DNA of 64,000 bases, taken from contig JAHLJT010008756.1 of the NCBI GenBank assembly GCA_031308135.1, positions 104,311,271 through 104,375,270 on the forward strand, written 5' to 3'. Positions 55,986-64,000 of the stretch are shown in pieces (the first letter of the stretch is position 1; each line of letters opens with the position of its first letter). The notes below the pieces were generated by a model. That model did not search any database. It was not told where the DNA came from and saw nothing but the letters and a program-made list of their open reading frames with translations. Made by a program: the position numbers and the translations under genes. The DNA comes from Acheta domesticus (Eukaryota > Arthropoda > Insecta > Orthoptera > Gryllidae).

Positions 55986-57440
55986 AAGAAACGACGCGCC
56001 GCGTTGCACGAATTTTTCCCTTGATCTCTTGTGCAGTCAACGCTGTCACGGATAGCTCTCGTGAATTTAAGCAGGAAAAATAATGCACGATTACGAAATA
56101 TTGTTTTAATGATTCATTAATTAATTATTTAGTAGTAATTGATACTGCATATACAATTGTTAATTATTATAATTACATAAAAACTAATCATTATTTTTCA
56201 ATGGAATAATTTTGTCTAAATAAATTATTCATCCGCGTTTTGTTCTTGAACAATTCTTGTTGACGTGTAAGAAGACTTAATTCTACTTATGTGCGTTTTA
56301 GATTGTCCTATGTGAACTATTACAGAGAACATAATCATCAACCGTCGATAATAGTCGTACATATTCGATTCAGTGAAAAAAACATTGCATGAAGTAAATA
56401 CTGTAACTTATGATTTAGTGTAGATAAAATGTTTAATAACACAATACTGCATTTCTGGTGGACCCACATATAAAATAAGTTCATCTGTACGTACATAATA
56501 GTATTTTTGAAATAATTACTAGAGACTATTTTCATGTAATTACATTTTTTTGCCTTTCTTCTTAGCGCTCTCAAAATTATAATCTTGGCAATCGTCGCTG
56601 TTCTAACACAATATCCTATTTTTTCGTTACATATTTACATATTTTACATATTTTGCCATTGTCACAAAATATTTTCTTTATTCTACCAATTTTCTTGAAT
56701 TTTATTGCGTTTTTTTTATGAAAAGAAGTATTTTTAAAAAAGATCAGTGGTTTCCTTTGATTATTGGTGAACCGTAAGTGTGAAAAGTATTATTGTCGCC
56801 ACGTTTCGCGACTTTTAACCCTCATTTCCGAGAAACTTTCGCGATCGCCGACGAGTATCACTTCGATAAGAATGTTGCACATTGCAGTGATTGTATGCTG
56901 TTAGTTACGACCATGGCGTCTATTACATCTAGTCTGGCCCAAGGTGCATATAACCTTGCTTCTAGGCTACCCCTTTTTCTGGCTATACATCCTTTTCTGG
57001 CTGATAAACTACGGTCCTGCATAACAATAGATGAATCTTTTACTAATAAAAGGAAAGTTGTATGGTGCAAAGTCATTAACTTGTGCTCTCCAAATTATTT
57101 TTAAAACGTTTGTATGAATTTTAATTTTTGTGTAGGAATTTTTGATAAATGTAATTTCGTATTAAATAAATGTGTTTTATAATTGGAGTTTTTTAATATT
57201 ACATATTGTATCGGATGTTACATATTTATTACATATTCTTACTGTTTTCATAACATTTTTATGTACATATTTTGACATTTAATACTACATATTCTACCGG
57301 TCTCTAGTAATTACAATCGAACACATTTTACGAAGTACATTAATATTTTTGTTCATCAATTTTACTTATTTAACCAAGTGAATTATGAACGAACTTTTTT
57401 TTTATACTTTCTTGGATATTTTTAAATTAGTATATTATTT
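55986..57440. other. AT-rich sequence, no supported gene
   Basis: A 103-codon frame at 56793-57104 (with FAIADEYHFDKNVAHCSDC) has mixed amino-acid composition but no family I recognise. A short exon or transposase remnant cannot be excluded. Confidence 0.4.
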
Positions 57441-57449
57441 TTCGCATAC

Positions 57450-58320
57450 TCCTTACATAGTTTAAGGAAAGTACTGTCTTTGCTACATCAGAAAAACGGT
57501 GATATTTTGACAGAAAAACTCCTATTGTTGGGGCCCTGATAGCGAAAAAATGGTTAAATGTTCTTCCTATATGTAGTAACTTGAAACCGAAAAATTCGCT
57601 GACGGCTGAGAGTCTCTCTGCCTCTCCATCTGTCTGTCCGTGTGCAGTCAACGCTAGCGCCTAAACCATTCACGCAATTGATAGTCCCCCATTGACCTGG
57701 CTGAATTCGAAGCTCAGCGACTTTGAAGCGAATAGTTGATTTTTGGGGGTACTTTACATAAATCCTCTACACTTTCAAAATTTTCTCAAAAATTGCCCCC
57801 GATTTTTTGTTATTTTTTTCTTTCAGATATAGCAGATTACGCTTAAATGTGACTCAGATCGCATTTGTTAAACTCTCTGAATTTTTGAAAATTTCAAAAG
57901 GCCAAAATTTTTTGCTCTTTTCCTACAGCCAGCCAGCTGCAGTATTGAAGATAGAGATTTTATTCTAAATAAAATCTGTGTTTCCAAAACAGCTAATTTT
58001 AAATAAGGTGACGAAGAGGTTTTTGAAAAACATGAGCATATTTTGTGTGAAATGTAAGCAAGTAAAAATATTTACTATAAAACGGATCCAAACTTTTTGT
58101 TTAATTTTTGTCCTCCGATAGAACAATGTATGTTCTATAAAAGCGGAGGAGGACCATTTTCGATAAACTTTAAATTTTCAAAAATTAAAAAATGTGACAT
58201 TGCAAAACTGAAAAAATTGATAGAGATTTTTCATAGAGATGAGAATGATAGAAATTTTTTCCTTAATAATATCTGTTCTAAAGAAATAGTTCTTTAATTA
58301 AGGTAATGCTCAATGGTTTC
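57450..58320 (+). mobile_element. Helitron-like repeat, 5' part
   Basis: Contains AAGGAAAGTACTGTCTTTGC, CTGTCTGTCCGTGTGC, AACGCTAGCGCCTAAACC, GGGGGTACTTTACATAAATC and degenerate internal units, in the family order. The right boundary and 3' end are not recognisable. Confidence 0.6.
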
Positions 58321-60415
58321 AATATAACTAATATCTTCTGACGGAGTTTTTACTTGAAGAAAAAATAATTTACTGACCGTACTTTTACTTAATGAATTCT
58401 GATATTCACAATTATATCTTTACGTATAGTCATTCGCATTTTTTGGAATTGTGAGTAGTTTTTGGTATGTGAGTAATTTTTGTAGTCTTCAAAACTGCAA
58501 ATTCAATTTTCTCGTTCTCATTTTGATGAAGACGGCCTTTTACGTAGATATCAGTGCGCAAAACAGCAATATCTACGCCGAAACACGGCTGTTTGAAATT
58601 CAAAAAATTCTCCTCAATTTCTCTTTGTTTGGCGACAATGTTTCTCGCTCAACGGAACGAATGTTTGGATTGACAAATTTATTTTCATGAATTAGTTTTA
58701 AAAGAATCATTTTTGCACGTCATGCGCACATATGCGCCACGCGCATATTCATTTCTTTAGTAAATAATAAATAATTTACACGTTTCTGGAGTGTTTCTAT
58801 GCTTCCATAATGCAAATTTTTGCGTAGAAATAATTTGTTACGATGTGAGATGGTGGTGGCTATTGCTATAGGAAGGTGGATCATATGGAGGGGGCCGAGG
58901 TCAGTTAAATGGTAAGTTTATTGGTCAGCAGCACAAAAAGCAAATTGTACTTTTGGACGGTGTATTCGGAATACGGAATAAAGGGAGTATTGCTGTTAAC
59001 ACAGAGAAGCTGAAGAATTGCAAGGTGCGACGTTCAAGAGCGGGTGTTCGTCGACGGGAGGAGGCGTTTTGAATTGGAGCAACGGCAGCATGAATGACTT
59101 TGGAGACCAACGGAAGAGAACGTAAGAATGTCAACTTATTGTTTTAAAAATAGGATTACAGGAGTGGAGACCAGGAGATTTATAGTTGATAGAAAACAGT
59201 TAATTGTATTTGAACTAAGCTAATTATTTGTTTGCGGGCAGTCCGATGTAGTAGAGTCGAAGCTACAATTTCCAACAGCTTCGCTCATTCGTATGGAGTG
59301 CAAGTCGACCGCCTGGACTAGCAGGGCAAAATAAATTTAATAATGGTTCCAGTTTAATTAGGAATAATTATTTGAAGAATTGAAATAATCATTGCACAAT
59401 GAATAATATTTAACAACTATGATTTGATATATTGTACCTATAAGGCTATTTAATGTTTTCATTATTTATTTAAAGAGATGCCAACTGCGTTATTTACAAA
59501 ATCTTTTAAACTAACAGTTTTGATGAAAGAAAAAGTTTCGATTTGATCGTGAGTCTTTAAACTCACTTTCAGCGTAAGTTAATTTCTTGAAAAACTTTTC
59601 GTAAAACTAATTATTTAGGTTAATCATTATAGATCGTACTGCGCATCTTGATATGAAGCTGCTTGCAGCTCGCTGCATTGCATGCGAGTAATGTCTTTAT
59701 TAACCACGTAAAATCGTAAATATTTCTTTTAACTAAGACGTAGACTACAGAACAGACTTCATAATAACGTTTCTGAAATGATTATGAAATCCCCCATCGA
59801 AGAAAATTTTGAGAATAGCTTGTGTTTATCTCACAGTTTCGAAGAAATGTCCAAAAAATTAACACAGTTTGGGTTTAATAAAAAACGCTCCCATTGAATT
59901 TTAATAAAAACATCTTCCTCGACACAAACATTCGGTGAAAAACTTGTTTCCCTGTTGTTAGCTGTCTGAAATTCCCTCGTGATGTATTCACGAGCTTCTT
60001 CTACATTCTGATGTCCGCTGTGGCCACCCACCGAGCGGCCGATCACTGCATTTACATGAACTCTCCCTCTTTCTCCCTTGACTGCTCGGATTCGATTGTG
60101 TTTGGCGTTTCCATTACATGACGAGATTGAAAAGCTCATCCTGAATGTGAAAGGTAAATCAGCGCTAAATTTTCACGACGGAGAAAAACGTAATGCACAA
60201 AATGTACACATTCTCTCATTGGTACGTGTAATATTTGTTTCGATAATAATTTTCTAATTATAGGCAATTTAAAACATATTCACGATTGTCATCATCTGAA
60301 AAAATCAATTATTTTAATGAAATGTAAAAAAAGGATAAAAGGAGTGAATTTACAGAACTCTTATTTTCTGGTTATATATGAAATTATTCGCGCGTTAAGC
60401 TGCCTGTGCTCGAGG
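58321..60415. other. AT-rich sequence, no supported gene
   Basis: A minus-strand frame of 102 codons (59831-60139) has no recognisable domain. ATCCTGAATGTGAAAGG with flanking bases at 60133-60172 is repeated at 63153-63192. Confidence 0.4.
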
Positions 60416-60421
60416 TGAACA

Positions 60422-60685
60422 TTGGGAAACATTAATTTTAATAAGGTATTTGGAATTCGAATGGCATTCGGGCGCTTGTGCCATGATGAGGGAATTCCTG
60501 TAATGCCGTTGTTCGGAACCTCCAATACATCACCGGCCCTTTTGCAGCCCAGGCCAACGCGGGTGGCCGCACCTTCGGAGGGCCTGACAGGCCTACAAGG
60601 GCCTGATTCACCCTCCACGGCTGAGATGTCTCCGTTAGAGAGCGTTTCTTCTGAAACAGACGTTCCTAAAACGCAATGTGCTTAA
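60422..60685 (+). CDS. Open frame of uncertain status, 87 codons
   Basis: Among the frames outside the islands this one has the most protein-like, mixed composition (Ser, Thr and Pro rich, with no low-complexity run). It lies in a locally GC-balanced patch. It could be a terminal exon, or the tail of a transposase. I recognise no domain. The opposite strand is also open over most of it (60618-60361), which weakens the case. I do not assert that it is a gene. Confidence 0.15.
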   Translation: MGNINFNKVFGIRMAFGRLCHDEGIPVMPLFGTSNTSPALLQPRPTRVAAPSEGLTGLQGPDSPSTAEMSPLESVSSETDVPKTQCA

Positions 60686-60689
60686 TAAT

Positions 60690-61385
60690 AGTACCTAAAG
60701 CAATTGGTCTATTTCGTTCATTTCCTGAATTGAAAGCACACATACAATTGGCAGGCTCGTAATCTGTTTACGAAATTTTGAGTCCAATTTTTTTTCCTCA
60801 TCCTTTTTCGTTTTCTTTAGGTACTATATTATTTTTCTTCACAAATATCATCTTCGCTACTTTTTTATATTCATTTCTCTTTCCACTCTTTTCCTGTCTT
60901 CTGCTATCACGTCTACAACCACATTCTTCGTTCCGTACACCACTACTATTTCTTAATGAACCTTTTTCTATTTTTTCCCTTGCTCGCTTATTTTTCAACC
61001 CACCCCTTTAAGTTTTTCATATCTTTTGACATCCATATCATATTATTGTTCTCTTATTTTGTCATCGCTAAATAGTATTCTTTCCCGTTTTCTTTCCTTT
61101 GGCAACTAGAGTGAAGATCATTAGAGCGATAGAATAACTGAATCGTTTTCGTTCAAATGCCGTGTAAATGTGGGTATAAAGAATAAGAATGTCAAAAGAA
61201 TCCATTGCAAAAATAAGAAATCAAGTATTATTTAGTGATAGAAAAATTCATCTTGGAGAGTCTCCATCGGCTACCCAGCGTCTATTTGGAATTCAAAAAG
61301 TGTATGAAAGTGTTTACTTGCAAAAAGATGTTCAGGGATCACATTGAACTTTCAGGAGTCTTCCTCATTTCCACGATAGACATAT
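60690..61385. other. AT- and T/C-rich sequence, nothing recognised
   Basis: 60780-61020 is T/C-rich on the plus strand. No gene. Confidence 0.45.
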
Positions 61386-61390
61386 TGATT

Positions 61391-61900
61391 GATTAGTGTT
61401 TCCAACTGCTAAGGCCATTAGTCCCGAAAGTGTAGTGCATACTTTTATCACAGCGGTAATCTTCTTCCGCTGGATGGCGAGATCCGTCGCCGACCAACAC
61501 GTCGGCTAGCAGCGTCTACTCCAATCAGGATTCCTCCCCCAAGTGGGCACCGCAATCAGGTATTCACCTGCCACCCATCCAGGCAAGCTCTAAGCCCCTG
61601 ACTGATTCTATGACGTGTGTGGTAGTGTACTGCATGTAAGTGTGTGTGTAAGTAAGGGAGGACAAGGAAGAGGAAGGAATGAACGCGGTCCATTACCCTT
61701 TTCTTATTGCCACGGCATTTGCCTGGTGTTGATAGGAGAAACCACGGAAACTACTTGTATCAGTCAGAGCAAACGACTGCTAGAAGTCTAAGCCCATTCG
61801 ACCTCGCTACGTAGCCAGTATTGAAAATCCGGCCACTTGAACCCTAATATCTCCCGGTGCAACGACGCCAATTGTTGCCGTGAGCCACCTAAACTGGCGC
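61391..61900 (-). mobile_element. SINE family A, near full length
   Basis: In minus orientation the GATTGATTAGT tail and CCAACTGCTAAGGCC lie at the left. The conserved core (GCCGACCAACACGTCGGC, GGCAAGCTCTAAGC), the GAGGACAAGGAAGAGGAAGG segment and TTTGCCTGGTGTTGATAGG follow. The tRNA-like head is at the right, with a decayed B-box (CACTTGAACCCTAA) and GCCGTGAGCCACC as A-box side. No clean target duplication was found. Confidence 0.75.
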
Positions 61901-62520
61901 CTCCGTGAGATGCGCCTGAATTCAGCGCTGGGTAATGACGGTGGCTGACCGTGGCTTGCCGGTGACGTGGACGGAGCGGCCAGCGCGGGGCAGGGGGAGG
62001 CAACGCGTGCGTGCGGTAGCGCTGGCGGCGGCGGCGGCGGCCGCGGCGGCGCCTGCATTATTGAGGGAGGGGCAGCGGTGGCAGGGCGGCAGGCGCGGTC
62101 GTTGGCTCGCGTGCGGCGCGCGCATATCCTGGCGCGGCCGCGATACTTTGCGGGGAGATGAGTCCGCCGCGTCAAAAGACCCTCTGCGGACGCCCCTCCG
62201 CGCCGGCCGCCCGTCCACCCGTCCGTCCAGCCGTCTCTCCGTCCGCCCGCCCCGCCCCTGCCCGCGCATCCCACGCCCTCGCGCGTCGCATTCCGTATTA
62301 ATGGCGCTCGCGCTCCTCGCTGGCCACGCGCCCCGCCACCCCGCCCCCCGCCACCCCCGCCGCCCTCGCGCGCGCCGCTCCTTGCATGTGACGCGCGACG
62401 CCCCGCCCCGCCCCGCCATCTTCCTCTCCGCCCTGCCCCGCGTGGAAGGGTTCGGTAACATTTCGCCTCTCGTGGCACTCAAGCCACCCTTTTCGTAGCC
62501 CTTTCCCTGAAAACGCTTTT
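61901..62520. other. GC-rich CpG island 10
   Basis: CpG-dense, with (GGC)n at 62024-62055. CATTCCGTATTAATGGCGC near 62290 is a TTAAT core in GC context. Frames up to 245 codons on both strands are Arg, Ala and Pro low complexity. Confidence 0.75.
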
Positions 62521-62681
62521 CCGAACGCAGTGTTCGAACCCGTCCATCAGATTTTGGGCGACGTCGAGAAGATTGCGTCTTTAAACATGTAGCAGCAAAA
62601 ATGATTTTCCAAAAGAAATTACGCACGTTGCTTAAGATCAACAAAAATAATACTCTCATATAACACTAAAGCACTCGTAAA

Positions 62682-62722
62682 CAAAATAATAGTAATAATA
62701 ATAATAATAATAATAATATAAT
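62682..62722. repeat. (AAT)n microsatellite
   Basis: An AAT run with a few interruptions. Confidence 0.9.
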
Positions 62723-63540
62723 AAAATAAACAAACAATATTCCCAAACACCGCATTAACCTAGTATACACGGATACACAATACAAAACCTTTTTACATAC
62801 CAAGAATATAAAAAGTTGCGGTTCTGTAACGTAAATAGGATGTATTTAATCACTGCAGTCTCTTCCGTGGATCCTTACTGTCGAACTGTCGCATAACATC
62901 AGCTGTGTTGCAAACACACTAAGTTACTACAATTCGGTCGCGCAGTGTGAGAATTATCTGAATAGCACAATCACATATTAGCATTTTCAGCCAAAATGAA
63001 AACCATTTAATTGTTTTTGGATTTTCCCCCAGTTCCTGGATATCTAATGGCACCTATCACATGGCTCACATGGAATCTGCATAATTTTGTTACAATTTCT
63101 GTACCTATTGGAAATTAGTAACAGAAATATTTTACATCAGTAGTGTGTTTTCAACAGCATCCTGAACGTGAAAGGTAAATCATCGCTAGATTTATTAATA
63201 TTCTTTGTTTTAAATTTGCCATCGTATATGCGACAGATACCCCAGCTTTGCCATTAACAATAGCAGCAAATATGCGGAAACTAAGAAGAATGGATTGGAG
63301 TTTTAAAAAAGTAGATCTTTGCAGTCTCATTATTTAAGATCTTTTAGATGTAATAGAGTTCATTCTTAAATATTTAGTATCTTCTAAGTATATACAGAAC
63401 GTATGAACTACATACTGGTAACAGTTTTGCTGTGTTTACTTAGTCGTTTATTGTTATTCGAGTGTCACTATGAGTAACAACGAATGTCATAGACGTTTGA
63501 TATTTATAATAATTATTTTTTCGTTTATTAATTAAATTTT
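62723..63540. other. AT-rich sequence, no gene
   Basis: Holds the second copy (63153-63192) of a 40-bp dispersed word. Nothing else was recognised. Confidence 0.45.
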
Positions 63541-63547
63541 TTCAAAC

Positions 63548-63622
63548 AATTGGTGGCACTCGAACCCGAGTCTTCTGTTGTGCGCCTAGCTGCTCTAACC
63601 ACTGAGTTACCGAGACACCCAA
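63548..63622 (-). mobile_element. tRNA-like sequence (family B head or tRNA relic)
   Basis: The minus strand reads GGGTGTCTCGGTAACTCAGT, GGTTAGAGCAG, a 26-base middle, and ACTCGGGTTCGAGTGCCACC. Both internal polymerase III boxes are good (AACTCAGTGGTTAGAGC and GGTTCGAGTGC). The acceptor stem pairs only over about four bases, so a functional tRNA is unlikely. A short AT-rich tail follows on the minus side. Confidence 0.55.
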
Positions 63623-63936
63623 TCCTTTGAACAGTTTCCACCAGTGTAATTGTCGCTCTTTATATGTATACAAGGTGACAATTGTATTTTTTCCTTTGAT
63701 CACGATGTGTCTTTAGAATTGAATTGGGATTCATATGAAGTTCTGCGATTTGTGATGCCCTAATCATTAATTGAATTATTTTGACCTCTAAAGCCAAGAG
63801 TTGCAGAAATACGGTTTTTTTCGTGGGGAGGTGGAGACAGATACATTACTGCAGTTATTTTTCCTGCAAATCCACCGTTAGTGCAGTCAGTCTGCTAATA
63901 GACGTACTAAAGTTTTGTTTGTTGTCAAACCGGCTT

Positions 63937-64000
63937 AGGTGTCTCAGGGTATAAACTGATGTCACTGCACTATCTGTGACAGGGAAGTCCTAGGGTTCGA
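63937..64000 (+). mobile_element. SINE family A, 5' head, cut by window end
   Basis: TTAGGTGTCTCAGGG and then GACAGGGAAGTCCTAGGGTTCGA align with the A- and B-box region of the copy at 3621-4145. The window ends inside the B-box. Confidence 0.65.

Noticed and set aside
61807..62659. Minus frames of 223 and 245 codons in island 10
   Set aside because: Low complexity in overlapping phases. One also runs through the SINE boundary.
63548..63622. Functional tRNA gene
   Set aside because: The internal promoter boxes are good, but the acceptor stem pairs over only about four bases and two similar heads elsewhere suggest a SINE.
1..64000. Hox-cluster microRNAs (miR-10, iab-4 type) as proof of a Hox locus
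   Set aside because: I scanned for the mature sequences I know and found none, so the developmental-locus idea stays an inference.

Overview
This is eukaryotic, almost certainly arthropod, DNA. The most likely source is an insect with a large, repeat-rich genome. The evidence is decayed mariner, Tc1, Jockey-type and RTE/CR1-type elements, at least nine copies of a tRNA-headed SINE, long AT-rich tracts, and no compact gene array, ribosome binding sites or operons. Assigning it more finely (for example Polyneoptera) would be a guess. I found no host protein-coding gene that I can support. Reading frames longer than 100 codons lie mostly inside GC-rich low-complexity islands or in repeat remnants and are not convincing proteins.

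Layout. 1-2.9 kb: AT-rich, with a (GA)n run. 2.9-4.2 kb: two Penelope-like hammerhead-type motifs and a full-length 525-bp SINE with a 10-bp target-site duplication. 4.2-4.5 kb: GC-rich island. 5.2-6 kb: remnant of a LINE reverse transcriptase on the minus strand. 7-9 kb: AT-rich, another hammerhead-type motif, and the 3' end of a Helitron-like repeat. 9.5-11.9 kb: three GC-rich islands. 12.9-13.9 kb: minus-strand remnant of a multi-copy arthropod protein family. 16-17.3 kb: Helitron-like repeat. 18-20.5 kb: SINE pieces and a hammerhead-type motif. 21.3-22.1 kb: Tc1 pseudogene. 23.3-25 kb: Helitron-like piece and an LTR-like promoter block. 27.4-27.8 kb: island. 29.5-30.6 kb: possible DNA transposon. 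31-35 kb: two Helitron-like copies arranged head to head. 36.8-37.8 kb: large island. 39.3-41.5 kb: a second head-to-head pair. 42-45.3 kb: 5S-like fragment, internally deleted mariner, SINE and Jockey LINE 3' end. 47-51 kb: minisatellites and a 1.2-kb island followed by a TATA box. 52.9-54.2, 55.4-56 and 61.9-62.5 kb: further islands. The window ends just inside another SINE.

The most striking large-scale feature is the set of nine strongly CpG-rich islands in AT-rich sequence with no recognisable exons. Several contain homeodomain-type ATTA/TAAT cores in GC-rich context. This resembles the regulatory or intronic landscape of a developmental regulator locus, but that is inference. The other notable signals are a Helitron-like family ending in hairpin-CTAG|T that occurs twice as inverted head-to-head pairs, dispersed hammerhead-type ribozyme motifs, a 5S rRNA-like fragment, and the large SINE family.
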